A stretch of 51,604 bases of DNA, taken from NCBI GenBank assembly GCA_017302035.1, contig JAFLEA010000016.1, positions 1 through 51,604 of the forward strand, read 5' to 3'. Shown piece after piece: positions 10,925-22,065 of the stretch (its first letter is position 1; each line of letters opens with the position of its first letter). Origin of the DNA: Lysobacterales bacterium (GTDB taxonomy: Bacteria; Pseudomonadota; Gammaproteobacteria; Xanthomonadales; Xanthomonadaceae). A model generated the notes under the pieces. It was given only the letters and a program-made list of their open reading frames with translations. It had not been told where the DNA came from and searched no databases. Position numbers and translations under genes: made by a program.

Positions 10925-13537
10925 ATGACCGATTCCGCGAAAGAAATCATCCCGGTCAACCTCGAAGACGAAATGCGCCGCAGCTACCTCGATTACGCCA
11001 TGAGCGTGATCGTCGGCCGCGCGCTACCCGACGTCCGCGACGGCCTCAAGCCGGTGCACCGGCGGGTGCTTTTCGCAATGAACGAACTGGGCGCGCACAG
11101 CAACAAGCCGTACTACAAGTCGGCGCGCATCGTCGGCGACGTGATCGGCAAGTACCACCCGCACGGCGACCAGTCGGTGTACGACACCCTGGTGCGCATG
11201 GCCCAGCCGTTCTCGCTGCGCTACCTGCTGGTGGACGGGCAGGGCAACTTCGGCTCGGTCGACGGCGACGCCGCCGCGGCGATGCGCTACACCGAGGCGC
11301 GCATGTCGCGCCTGACCCACGAGCTGATGGCCGACATCGACAAGGAAACCGTCGATTTCCAGCCCAACTACGACGAGAAGGAGCAGGAGCCGACGGTCAT
11401 GCCGACCCGGTTCCCGAACCTGCTGGTGAATGGTTCCGCCGGCATCGCAGTCGGCATGGCCACGAACATTCCGCCGCACAACCTGACCGAGGTGGTGAAC
11501 GGCCTGCTGGCGCTGATCGACGAGCCCGAGATCGACGTCGAAGCGTTGATGCAGCACATCCCCGGCCCGGATTTCCCCACCGCCGGCATCATCAACGGCG
11601 TCGGCGGCATCCACCTGGCCTACCGCACCGGCCGCGGCCGGGTGCGCATGCGCGCCAAGGCCGAGGTCGAGGTGGCCGACAATGGCCGCGAGTCGATCAT
11701 CGTCACCGAGATCCCCTACCAGGTGAACAAGGCGCGGCTGATCGAGAAGATCGCCGAGCTGGTCAAGGAAAAGAAGATCGAGGGCATCTCCGAGTTGCGC
11801 GACGAGTCCGACAAGGACGGCATGCGCATCTACATCGAGGTCAAGCGCGGCGACTCGGCCGAGGTGGTGCTCAACAACCTCTACCAGCAGACCCAGCTGG
11901 AATCGGTGTTCGGCATCAACATGGTGGCGCTGGTCGACGGCCGCCCGCAGCTGGTCAACCTCAAGCAGATCCTCGAGGCGTTCCTGCGCCATCGCCGCGA
12001 GGTGGTGACCCGCCGCACCATCTTCGAGCTGCGCAAGGCGCGCGCCCGCGCCCACGTGCTGGAAGGCCTGACCGTCGCCCTGGCCAACATCGACGAGATG
12101 ATCGAGCTGATCAAGACCTCGGAGAACCCACAGGTGGCCAAGGAGCGCATGCTCGGCCGCAGCTGGGAGCCGGGCCTGGTCGGCGCGCTGCTGGCCGCCG
12201 CCGGCGCCGAGGCTTCGCGTCCCGACGACCTGCCTTCGGGCGTGGGCTTGGTGGAAGGCAAGTACCAGCTCACCGAGGTCCAGGCCCAGCAGATCCTGGA
12301 AATGCGCTTGCACCGCCTCACCGGGCTGGAGCAGGACAAGCTCACCGACGAATACCGCCAGCTGCTGGATACCATCCGCGGCCTGATCGACATCCTCGAA
12401 AATCCGGACGTGCTGCGCGAGGTGATCCGCACCGAGCTGACCGAAGTCAGGGACGAGTTCGGCGACGCGCGCCGCAGCGAGATCCGCGCCAGCGAGGAAG
12501 ACCTGGATATCCTCGACCTGATCGAGCCGGAGGACGTGGTCGTGACCCTGTCCCACGCCGGCTATGCCAAGCGCCAGCCGGTGTCAGCCTACCGCGCGCA
12601 GAAGCGCGGCGGCCGCGGCCGCAGCGCGGCGGCGACCAAGGAAGAGGACTTCATCGACCAGCTGTGGCTGGTCAATACCCACGACACCCTGCTCACCTTC
12701 ACCAGCAACGGCAAGGTGTTCTGGCTGCCGGTGCACCAGCTGCCCGAGGCCGGCTCCAATGCCCGCGGCAGACCGATCATCAACTGGATCCCGCTGGAGG
12801 AAGGCGAGAAGGTCCAGGCCGTGCTGCCGGTGCGCGAGTACGCCGAAGGCCTGTACGTGTTGTTCGCCACCCGCGACGGCACGGTCAAGAAGACCCCGCT
12901 GACCGAGTTCGCCTTCCGCCTGGCGCGCGGCAAGATCGCGATCAACCTGGACGAGGGCGATGCCCTGGTCGGCGTGGCCCTGACCGACGGCGCCCGCGAC
13001 ATCATGCTGTTCGCCTCCAACGGCAAGGCGGTGCGTTTCGACGAGTCGGAGGTGCGCTCGATGGGCCGCACCGCCACCGGCGTGCGCGGCATCCGCCTGG
13101 CGGCCGGCGAGGAGGTCGTCAGCCTGGTGGTGCCGGAGGGCGAGGGCGACGTGCTCACCGCCAGCGAGCGCGGCTACGGCAAGCGCACCCCGCTGGAGGA
13201 GTATCCGAAGAAGGGCCGCGGCACCCAGGGCGTGATCGCGATCCAGACCACGGCGCGCAACGGCAAGCTGGTCGGCGCGATCCAGCTGTCCGAGCAGCAC
13301 GAGGTGTTGCTGATCTCCGACGGCGGCACCCTGGTGCGCACCCGCGCCGCCGAGATTTCACAGGTCGGTCGCAACACCCAGGGCGTGACCTTGATCCGCC
13401 TGGGCGAGGGCGAATCGCTGCAGGCGGTGGAGCGGGTGGATGCCTCGCTCGACGACGAGGGTGACGCGGCAGTCGGCACCGGGGCAGGCGACAGCACCGG
13501 CGACGCGGCGGCCGTGGAATCCGCTCCCCAGGCCTGA
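10925..13537 (+). CDS. gyrA: DNA gyrase subunit A
   Basis: The breakage-reunion subunit of DNA gyrase, 870 residues. The catalytic tyrosine is Y122 in AMRYTEAR. The quinolone-resistance region reads [10 protein letters not shown], so position 83 (E. coli numbering, which coincides here) is Gln and position 84 Ser, while Asp87 is kept. Gln83 is the natural residue reported for Stenotrophomonas. The C-terminal beta-pinwheel includes the GyrA-box-like [15 protein letters not shown] near residue 560. An acidic, Gly/Ala-rich tail follows (about 840-870). The mRNA end has an 8-bp hairpin. Confidence 0.97.
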   Translation: MTDSAKEIIPVNLEDEMRRSYLDYAMSVIVGRALPDVRDGLKPVHRRVLFAMNELGAHSNKPYYKSARIVGDVIGKYHPHGDQSVYDTLVRMAQPFSLRYLLVDGQGNFGSVDGDAAAAMRYTEARMSRLTHELMADIDKETVDFQPNYDEKEQEPTVMPTRFPNLLVNGSAGIAVGMATNIPPHNLTEVVNGLLALIDEPEIDVEALMQHIPGPDFPTAGIINGVGGIHLAYRTGRGRVRMRAKAEVEVADNGRESIIVTEIPYQVNKARLIEKIAELVKEKKIEGISELRDESDKDGMRIYIEVKRGDSAEVVLNNLYQQTQLESVFGINMVALVDGRPQLVNLKQILEAFLRHRREVVTRRTIFELRKARARAHVLEGLTVALANIDEMIELIKTSENPQVAKERMLGRSWEPGLVGALLAAAGAEASRPDDLPSGVGLVEGKYQLTEVQAQQILEMRLHRLTGLEQDKLTDEYRQLLDTIRGLIDILENPDVLREVIRTELTEVRDEFGDARRSEIRASEEDLDILDLIEPEDVVVTLSHAGYAKRQPVSAYRAQKRGGRGRSAAATKEEDFIDQLWLVNTHDTLLTFTSNGKVFWLPVHQLPEAGSNARGRPIINWIPLEEGEKVQAVLPVREYAEGLYVLFATRDGTVKKTPLTEFAFRLARGKIAINLDEGDALVGVALTDGARDIMLFASNGKAVRFDESEVRSMGRTATGVRGIRLAAGEEVVSLVVPEGEGDVLTASERGYGKRTPLEEYPKKGRGTQGVIAIQTTARNGKLVGAIQLSEQHEVLLISDGGTLVRTRAAEISQVGRNTQGVTLIRLGEGESLQAVERVDASLDDEGDAAVGTGAGDSTGDAAAVESAPQA

Positions 13538-13538
13538 A

Positions 13539-13559
13539 GTCCGGGTTCCAGACCCGGAC
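13539..13559 (+). terminator. Hairpin after gyrA
   Basis: GTCCGGGT (13539-13546) and ACCCGGAC (13552-13559) form a perfect 8-bp stem around TCCAG, beginning one base after the gyrA stop. There is no T-run, so termination may need Rho. The rest of the stretch to 13717 holds no visible gene. Confidence 0.45.
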
Positions 13560-13717
13560 CGTGGCGCCGGCCGGCGCCGAAGGCAGGCGCCGACGGATGA
13601 TCGGCGCGGTTCCCGCGGAGAGCGGGCGGACGGGCGATCCCCGCTACCGCCGCCCGCGCCGCCCGCGCCGTGCCACCGTGCCGGTGCTGCCCCGGTCGGT
13701 GCCCGGAGCGCGATCGA

Positions 13718-14680
13718 TCAGACCGTCCGGCACTGCCTCCAGCGCACCTTCTCCTCGGTGCCCGGGCGCGGGTTGAGTTGCACGCGCACGGTGCGCAGCG
13801 AGGGATAGCGCTCCAGTTCGCCGCAGATGAACGGCCAGACCAGTTGGTCGGTGCCGCTGCGGTCGATCACCAGGGTGGCGCGGGTGAGCCAGTAGGCGCG
13901 GGTGATGCCCGGCACCATGGTCAGAGTGCGGGCGATGTCGGCCTGGTAGCGCGCCTCGGTCGCTTCGTCGGGGTTGTCCTGGATGCGGCCGTCGTAGGTC
14001 GTCGCGGCAGGCGAGGCCGGTTCCGCGGAAGCCGGGACGGTGCTCGCCGGATCCCGGGCCGGGACGGCCGCGGCGCTCGGCTCCACCGGACCGGCCGGGT
14101 CAAGGTGCAGTGGCAGCACCGCCACCACCAGCCCCAGCGCGAGCGAACCGCCGAGCGCGATCAGGGTGTGCCGCCTGGCCTGGGCATTGGCCGCGCCGAC
14201 GATGCGGGCCGTGGTCTCGGCCGGCATGAACGGCTTGAGCAGTTGCCACAGGCGGCGGCCATCGATGACCTCGATGCCGCGGTCGGCCGCGGCGGCCAGC
14301 GCGTCGCGCTCGGCGCGGCCTTCGGTGAGCAGGATGCCGTTGCGGGCACCGGCCAGGTCCATGGACGAGGCCAGTTCCTCCACGCTCGCCGCACCGAGGT
14401 GGTAGGCCATGCCGTGCTTGCACGACAGCAACCAGCGGCTGTCGCCGTCGGTCATCACCATCTGGTCGGAGCCGGGCTCATTGCCGTGCATGGCGTCGCG
14501 CAGCCCGCGTTGCTGCATGGCCTGGCCGACGATGGTCGCGAATTCGCGCCAGCGCAGGTCGGCCAGGGCGCGCAGGCCAGCGGCGTTCTCGGTGGCGGGA
14601 CGCCGTACCAGCCACAGGAACAACACCGACAGCACGGCCGCCAGCAGGCCCAATGCCAGCCCTAGAATCCACGAAGACAT
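13718..14680 (-). CDS. Membrane protein with Mrr-like restriction-endonuclease-fold domain
   Basis: A 320-residue protein. Residues 1-27 (MSSWILGLALGLLAAVLSVL...) form an N-terminal membrane anchor. Residues about 40-160 look like an Mrr_cat/PD-(D/E)XK-like domain: an aspartate in MTDGDSRWLLSCKHG with the QxK-like LLSCKHG strand, then ARNGILLTEG and the IEVIDGRRLWQLL ending typical of these domains. A second membrane helix (TLIALGGSLALGLVVAVL) lies near 190. An Ala/Pro-rich linker and a C-terminal domain with paired hydrophobic strands follow. It stands alone, with no methylase nearby. The function is unknown, and a housekeeping rather than a restriction role is likely. The fold assignment is from motif memory. 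Confidence 0.65.
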   Translation of the reverse strand: MSSWILGLALGLLAAVLSVLFLWLVRRPATENAAGLRALADLRWREFATIVGQAMQQRGLRDAMHGNEPGSDQMVMTDGDSRWLLSCKHGMAYHLGAASVEELASSMDLAGARNGILLTEGRAERDALAAAADRGIEVIDGRRLWQLLKPFMPAETTARIVGAANAQARRHTLIALGGSLALGLVVAVLPLHLDPAGPVEPSAAAVPARDPASTVPASAEPASPAATTYDGRIQDNPDEATEARYQADIARTLTMVPGITRAYWLTRATLVIDRSGTDQLVWPFICGELERYPSLRTVRVQLNPRPGTEEKVRWRQCRTV

Positions 14681-14906
14681 GCGCGGTGACCCCCTGCCTG
14701 GTTCCGATCGTCGTGCCGGTGCGCGATGTTACACGGCCTGTGCGGCACGCACCGGGAAGAGAAATAGAAGTGGCCCGCCAGCCCGGTAGCCGTAAGGGGA
14801 GGGGAGCAAACGGCAGGTGGGCTGGCGGGCCGATTCCGATTCTGCCGCAGTGTTTTGTGCTTCGCAACAAATTCCCGGACCCCGTTCCGGATCCGGCCGG
14901 GAGGGC

Positions 14907-15182
14907 TCAGCCCAGCCGCTCGCCGAGCACGCGCCGGATCTCGCCCTCCACCGGGCCGTGCAGGGCCGACAGCAGCAAGCCCAGGTCCGCCGTCACCCGG
15001 ACCTGGCCGGGCGCGAGCCGAATCCAGCCATGCAGGCCCGGCCCGGACAGCGCCACCGCGTCTTCTCCCCAGTCGCCGGCCACACCGTAGCGCTGGTGCA
15101 ACTGATCGACGATGCCCTCCACGATATGGCGGGCTTCCTGGTCGCTGCGTCCATGCGGATGGAGGATGTCGATGCGGGACAT
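14907..15182 (-). CDS. Polyhydroxyalkanoic-acid-system family protein
   Basis: A 91-residue protein, MSRIDILHPHGRSDQEARHI... ending in EGEIRRVLGERLG. The pattern (strand, acidic helix EARHIVEGIVDQLHQRYG, then LHGWIRLAPGQVRVTADLGLLLSAL) matches the small PHA_gran_rgn family common in Xanthomonadaceae. Its biochemical role is not established, and no PHA synthase is in the window. The reading frame is open far upstream, but the ATG at 15182 fits the family. It is divergent from the FHA gene. Confidence 0.75.
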   Translation of the reverse strand: MSRIDILHPHGRSDQEARHIVEGIVDQLHQRYGVAGDWGEDAVALSGPGLHGWIRLAPGQVRVTADLGLLLSALHGPVEGEIRRVLGERLG

Positions 15183-15275
15183 GGCGGCTGGGAGAAGGCG
15201 GGGTGGCCAGCGTAGCGTCGACCAACGCCCCCGGCCAGAGTCCGCAGGCGCCGGATTTGCTAGGCTCTGCGGCCA

Positions 15276-16082
15276 ATGCCCGAGCTGCGCCTCCACTTCA
15301 GCAATCGCCAGCAGGCGGACCATCCGCTTTCCCCCGGCGTCCACCGCGTGATCCGCCAGCCCAACGGCATGCTCGCGATCGGCGACGGGCTGCCCGGCGT
15401 GCTGCTGGCGCAGGTCTGCCTGGATCGCCGTGGCCTGTGGCTGCAGGTGCCGACCGGCGCGCGCGGTATGCATGTCAACGGCCGCCAGGTGCAGCGCATG
15501 GCGCTGCTGCGTGCGGGTGATGCGGTGTACGTGGACGGCGTGGAACTGCTGGTGCAGGCGCCTTCGCGGCAATCGCCGGCACGTCCCGATCCCGGCGACT
15601 ACGCCGGCGACCCGCGCGTGGTCCTGCGCGGGGTCGGCGGGCAGCACCACGGCCGCAGCTTCACCCTCGGCCCGCCGCGCCTGGTCGGCGCCGTGCGCGA
15701 GGCCGACATCCGCATCGACGACCCTGCCTTCCCGGCCAGGCACGCAGTGCTGGAGCGACAGGGCGAGGCGGTGCTGCTGCGCGGCCTCGGGCCCGAGCCG
15801 AGCCTGGTCAACGGGGTGCCGATGATCGATGCGGCTCTCGGCGCCGGCGACCAGGTGGTGTTCGACGGCCAGCATCGTTTCGTGGTCGAGTTCCCCGCCG
15901 CCCCCGTCCCGGTGCCCGGATCGGTCGGCAGCGGGACGGAACCGGCACCGGCGCACGGCCGGGAGCCGGCGGGCGCCCGTTCCCGTTCCGCCCGCCGTGC
16001 CTGGCGCCTGCCCTGGCTGTTGCTGGCCGCCGCGCTGCTGGGCCTGGTGCTCGGCGCCCTGCTCTGGTTCGGTGCGCACTGA
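15276..16082 (+). CDS. FHA-domain membrane protein
   Basis: A 268-residue protein with two forkhead-associated-like units and a C-terminal membrane anchor. The second unit (about residues 110-208) is clearer: GRSFTLGPPRLVGAVREADI, a serine/histidine-containing loop, then EPSLVNGVPM, the usual xNG turn. The first unit (about 5-92) has the same outline with GMHVNGRQV. Residues about 243-265 (WRLPWLLLAAALLGLVLGAL) are a membrane helix just before the end. FHA domains bind phosphothreonine peptides, but no Ser/Thr kinase or phosphatase is in the window, so the partner is unknown. Confidence 0.75.
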   Translation: MPELRLHFSNRQQADHPLSPGVHRVIRQPNGMLAIGDGLPGVLLAQVCLDRRGLWLQVPTGARGMHVNGRQVQRMALLRAGDAVYVDGVELLVQAPSRQSPARPDPGDYAGDPRVVLRGVGGQHHGRSFTLGPPRLVGAVREADIRIDDPAFPARHAVLERQGEAVLLRGLGPEPSLVNGVPMIDAALGAGDQVVFDGQHRFVVEFPAAPVPVPGSVGSGTEPAPAHGREPAGARSRSARRAWRLPWLLLAAALLGLVLGALLWFGAH

Positions 16083-16162
16083 AGCATCCCGGCGCCTGCC
16101 TTGGTTGCGCCCGCAACCGCTGCACTGCGGCATACTGTGGAATCCTTCCCTTCGGATGATCG

Positions 16163-17245
16163 ATGGTGCGTGCGTACAACTTCAGCGCCGGTCCGGCGAC
16201 GCTGCCGGAGGCGGTCCTGCGCCACGCGCAGGAGGAGATGCTGGACTGGCGAGGGGTGGGCGCCTCGATCGTCGAGATTAGCCACCGCAGCGCCGAGTTC
16301 GTCGGCGTCGCCGCCCAGGCCGAAGCCGACCTGCGCCGCTTGCTGTCGGTACCGGACGACTACGCCGTGCTGTTCCCGGCCGGAGGCGCGACCACCCAGC
16401 AGGCGCTGCTGGCGCTGAACTTCGCCGCGCCCGGGCAGACGGTCGACTACGTGGTTACCGGGCACTGGGGCAAGCTGGCGGTGAAGCAGGCCGCTCCCTG
16501 TGCGCGGGTGAACCTGGCCGCCGATGGCGGACCGGGCTACCGCGACATCCCGCCGCGCGCCGGCTGGTCGCTGAGCGCGGACGCGGCCTACGTCCACATC
16601 ACCGCCAACGAGACCATCCACGGGGTCGAGTTCCAGGACACCCCGGACGTGGGTCCGGCGCCGCTGTTCGCCGATTTCAGCTCTTCGATCGCTTCCGCGC
16701 CGCTGGACATATCGAAGTACGCGCTGATCTACGCCGGCGCGCAGAAGAACCTGGGCCCGGTCGGCATCTCGGTGGTGATCGTGCGCCGCGAGCTGTTCGA
16801 GCGCGCCGGCCAGCCGCGCGCGCCGATCTTCAACTACGCCGAGCATGCCGCGCACGATTCGATGCTCAACACGCCGCCGACCTGGAACTGGTACCTGCTC
16901 GGCCTGACCGTGAAGTGGATGCTGGACGAGGGCGGGGTGGAGGAATTCGCCCGCCGCAGCGCGGCCAAGGCGGCGCTGGTGTACGGGGCGATCGACGCCT
17001 CCGGCGGCTTCTACCGCAACGATGTGGTCCCGCGGGTACGTTCGAGGATGAACGTGCCGTTCTTCCTGGCGGACGAGCGCCTGACCGCGGATTTCGTGGC
17101 CGAATCCACCGCCGCCGGGTTGCTGGGGCTGAAGGGCCACAAGGCGCTCGGCGGACTGCGCGCCTCGCTGTACAACGCCATGCCCGTCGCCGGCGCCCGC
17201 GCCCTGGTCGATTTCATGGGTGATTTCCAGCGTCGCCACGGCTGA
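16163..17245 (+). CDS. serC: Phosphoserine aminotransferase SerC
   Basis: PLP enzyme of serine (and pyridoxine) biosynthesis, 360 residues. The start [16 protein letters not shown] is characteristic. The PLP lysine is K195 in [22 protein letters not shown] binds the cofactor phosphate, and TWNWYLLGL and the C-terminal [11 protein letters not shown] belong to the family pattern. With pheA and aroA downstream it makes the serC-pheA-aroA order known in many gammaproteobacteria. 78 bases separate it from pheA. Confidence 0.96.
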   Translation: MVRAYNFSAGPATLPEAVLRHAQEEMLDWRGVGASIVEISHRSAEFVGVAAQAEADLRRLLSVPDDYAVLFPAGGATTQQALLALNFAAPGQTVDYVVTGHWGKLAVKQAAPCARVNLAADGGPGYRDIPPRAGWSLSADAAYVHITANETIHGVEFQDTPDVGPAPLFADFSSSIASAPLDISKYALIYAGAQKNLGPVGISVVIVRRELFERAGQPRAPIFNYAEHAAHDSMLNTPPTWNWYLLGLTVKWMLDEGGVEEFARRSAAKAALVYGAIDASGGFYRNDVVPRVRSRMNVPFFLADERLTADFVAESTAAGLLGLKGHKALGGLRASLYNAMPVAGARALVDFMGDFQRRHG

Positions 17246-17323
17246 GCCGGCCCGGCTTTTCCCGCAGGCGCATCCGCCGGGTTCCCGGCACGAACCGACC
17301 ACCGAGCATCACGGACTCTCCCC

Positions 17324-18484
17324 ATGGCGACACCGAAGAAACCCGCCGCCGGCAAGCCGTCAGCCAGGAAGCAGGCCGAATCCCGGGCGGCCAGGACTGC
17401 CGCGCCACCGCAGCTGGCCGACGTGCGCGCGCAGATCGATGGCATCGATCGCAGGATCCAGGAACTGATCGCACAGCGGGCCGGCTTCGCCCTCCAGGTG
17501 GGCAAGGCCAAGGGCAAGCTGGCCGCGGCGGTGGACTACTACCGACCCGAGCGCGAAGCGCAGGTGCTGCGCATGGTGGTGGACCGCAACGAAGGTCCGC
17601 TGTCGGACGAAGTGCTGGTGCACGTGTTCCGCGAGATCATGTCGGCCTGCCTGGCCCAGCAGGAGCCGCTGAAGATCGGCTACCTCGGCCCGGAAGGCAC
17701 CTTCAGCCAGCAGGCCGTGCTCAAGCACTTCGGCCGTTCGGCCCACGGGCTGCCGCTGGGCAGCATCGAGGAGGTGTTCCAGGAAGTGGAGGCCGGCAAC
17801 GCCGACTTCGGCGTGGTGCCGGTGGAGAATTCCGGGCAGGGCACCATCCAGGTGACCCTGGACATGTTCCTGACCTCGCAGCTGAAGATCTGCGGCGAAG
17901 TCGAGTTGCTGGTGCACCAGTACCTGCTCTCGCGCAGCGGCCGGATCGAGGACATCGAGCGCATCTATGCCCATCCGCAGTCCTTCGCCCAGACCGCCGG
18001 CTGGCTGCGGGCGAACCTGCCCCGGGCGGAGAAGGTGCCGGTGTCGAGCAACGCCGAAGGCGCGCGCCGCGCGCGCGGTGCCGACGACGCGGCGGCCATC
18101 GCCGGGGAGAGCGCCGGGCACGTGTACGGCCTGAAGAAGGTCATCATGCGCCCGATCCAGGACGACAAGGACAACACCACCCGCTTCCTGGTGGTGGGGC
18201 GGCAGATCTTCCCGCCGTCCGGGCACGACCGCACTTCGGTGCTGGTGTTCATCCACGACAAGCCCGGCGCGCTGTTCGACGTGCTCAGTCCGTTCGCGCG
18301 CCATGGCATCAGCATGAACCGGATCGAATCGCGGCCCTCGCACAATGCCAAGTGGGAATACGCGTTCTTCATCGACCTGGCCGGCCATGTCGAGGACGAG
18401 GGGATGAAGCAGGCGCTGGCCGAACTGGAGAAGGACGTGGCCCAGGTCAAGGTGCTGGGGTCGTATCCGGTGGCGGTGCCGTAG
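17324..18484 (+). CDS. pheA: Chorismate mutase / prephenate dehydratase (P-protein)
   Basis: Bifunctional enzyme of phenylalanine synthesis, 386 residues. A basic Ala/Lys-rich leader (about residues 1-25) precedes a chorismate mutase domain (DVRAQIDGIDRRIQELIAQR onward, about 27-112). The prephenate dehydratase domain starts at KIGYLGPEGTFSQQA (about 118-300). A C-terminal ACT domain for phenylalanine feedback includes KPGALFDVLSPFARHGISM and RIESRPS. All three parts look intact. It sits between serC and aroA in the same direction. Confidence 0.96.
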   Translation: MATPKKPAAGKPSARKQAESRAARTAAPPQLADVRAQIDGIDRRIQELIAQRAGFALQVGKAKGKLAAAVDYYRPEREAQVLRMVVDRNEGPLSDEVLVHVFREIMSACLAQQEPLKIGYLGPEGTFSQQAVLKHFGRSAHGLPLGSIEEVFQEVEAGNADFGVVPVENSGQGTIQVTLDMFLTSQLKICGEVELLVHQYLLSRSGRIEDIERIYAHPQSFAQTAGWLRANLPRAEKVPVSSNAEGARRARGADDAAAIAGESAGHVYGLKKVIMRPIQDDKDNTTRFLVVGRQIFPPSGHDRTSVLVFIHDKPGALFDVLSPFARHGISMNRIESRPSHNAKWEYAFFIDLAGHVEDEGMKQALAELEKDVAQVKVLGSYPVAVP

Positions 18485-18530
18485 GCCGCCCTCCCCGATG
18501 CATCGCAGGAACCGGAAGTACGGAGTACAG

Positions 18531-19832
18531 ATGTTGCAGCATTGGATGGCAGGCACGGGGCGACCGTTGCGCGGCACCCTGGCGATCCCGGGGGACAAGT
18601 CGGTCTCGCATCGCGCGGTGATGTTCGCCGCGCTGGCGGACGGGGTATCGACCATCGACGGTTTCCTCGAAGGCGAGGACACCCGCGCGACCGCGGCGAT
18701 CTTCTCCCGGCTGGGCGTGGGCATCGAGATGCCGTCGCCGTCGCGCCGGATCGTGCACGGCGTGGGAGTGGACGGGTTGCGGGCGCCCGACGGCCCCCTG
18801 GACTGCGGCAACGCCGGCACCGGCATGCGCCTGCTCGCCGGCCTGCTGGCCGCGCAGCCGTTCGCCAGCGTGCTGGTCGGCGACGAGTCGCTTTCGAAGC
18901 GCCCGATGCGCCGGGTCACCGAACCGCTGGCGCGGATGGGCGCGCGGATCGATACCCGCGACGACGGCACCCCGCCGCTGCGCATCCATGGCGGGCAGGC
19001 GCTGGCCGGCATCGCCTATGCGTTGCCGGTGGCCAGCGCCCAGGTGAAGTCGGCGATCCTGCTGGCCGGCCTGTACGCGAGTGGCGAGACCTCGGTGACC
19101 GAACCGCACCCGACCCGCGACTACACCGAGCGCATGCTCGCGGCATTCGGGGTGGAGATCGATTTCTCGCCCGGCATGGCCCGCCTGCGTGGCGGCCAGC
19201 GCCTGCGCGCCACCGACGTGGCGGTGCCGGCGGACTTCTCCTCGGCGGCGTTCTTCCTGGTCGCCGCCAGTATCGTGCCCGGCTCGGAACTGCGCCTGCG
19301 TGCGGTCGGGCTCAATCCGCGCCGTACCGGGCTGTTGCAGGCGTTGCGGCTGATGGGTGCCGATATCGTCGAAGAGAACCCCGCCACCCACGGCGGCGAA
19401 CCGGTGGCCGACCTGGTGGTGCGACACGCGCCGCTGCGCGGCATCGAGGTGCCCGAGGCGCTGGTGCCGGACATGATCGACGAATTCCCGGCGCTGTTCG
19501 TGGCCGCGGCCTGCGCCGAGGGCGCGACGGTGGTGCGCGGCGCCGCCGAGTTGCGGGTCAAGGAATCCGACCGCCTGGCGGCGATGGCCACCGGCCTGCG
19601 CACGCTGGGATTGCGCGTGGACGAGACGCCCGACGGTGCCACGATCCATCCGGGGCCGCTGGGCGGCGGGACGATCGCCAGTCACGGCGACCACCGGATC
19701 GCGATGGCCTTCGCGGTCGCCGCGCAGCGCGCCGGTGGCCGGGTGCGGGTGGAGGACGTGGCCAACGTGGCGACTTCCTTCCCGGGATTCGACGCCCTGG
19801 CACGTGGCTGCGGTTTCGGCCTGGAATCCTGA
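18531..19832 (+). CDS. aroA: 3-phosphoshikimate 1-carboxyvinyltransferase (EPSP synthase)
   Basis: Shikimate-pathway enzyme joining shikimate-3-phosphate and phosphoenolpyruvate, 433 residues. The N-terminal GDKSVSHRAVM binds shikimate-3-phosphate, and DCGNAGTGMRLLAG holds the PEP-binding GNAGT motif. LRVKESDRLAAMATGLR near residue 345 and SHGDHRIAMAFAVAA near 385 are the C-terminal signatures. An upstream in-frame ATG exists at 18498, but ATG at 18531 (MLQHWMAGTG) is preceded by GGAG with normal spacing and matches related proteins. Glycine in GNAGTG is unchanged (no obvious glyphosate-resistance substitution). Confidence 0.95.
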   Translation: MLQHWMAGTGRPLRGTLAIPGDKSVSHRAVMFAALADGVSTIDGFLEGEDTRATAAIFSRLGVGIEMPSPSRRIVHGVGVDGLRAPDGPLDCGNAGTGMRLLAGLLAAQPFASVLVGDESLSKRPMRRVTEPLARMGARIDTRDDGTPPLRIHGGQALAGIAYALPVASAQVKSAILLAGLYASGETSVTEPHPTRDYTERMLAAFGVEIDFSPGMARLRGGQRLRATDVAVPADFSSAAFFLVAASIVPGSELRLRAVGLNPRRTGLLQALRLMGADIVEENPATHGGEPVADLVVRHAPLRGIEVPEALVPDMIDEFPALFVAAACAEGATVVRGAAELRVKESDRLAAMATGLRTLGLRVDETPDGATIHPGPLGGGTIASHGDHRIAMAFAVAAQRAGGRVRVEDVANVATSFPGFDALARGCGFGLES

Positions 19833-19870
19833 CGGGCGTCGCCGCGGCGCGGGGGATCAGGCGCCGCGGC

Positions 19871-21908
<2,038 letters not shown>

Positions 21909-22065
21909 GGCGGGGATCGTGCGCGATGGGGTGCGCGAGATCGCTTCGCTGCGGGCGCCCCCCGCCAGTCCTTCCGCCGTCCGGCCGCGATGCCGACGGG
22001 TCGGATGACAGGGGCCTGGCTACGTTCTATTCTCGGCCGCACAGGCAGACGGGGCAGCTGCAGGG

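Noticed and set aside
11024-12556. 510-codon minus-strand frame opposite gyrA
   Set aside because: Shadow of gyrA with low-complexity His/Asp/Val-rich product.
13718-14680. Mrr-like membrane protein as part of a restriction-modification system
   Set aside because: No methylase or specificity gene nearby and it is embedded in core genes with normal composition.
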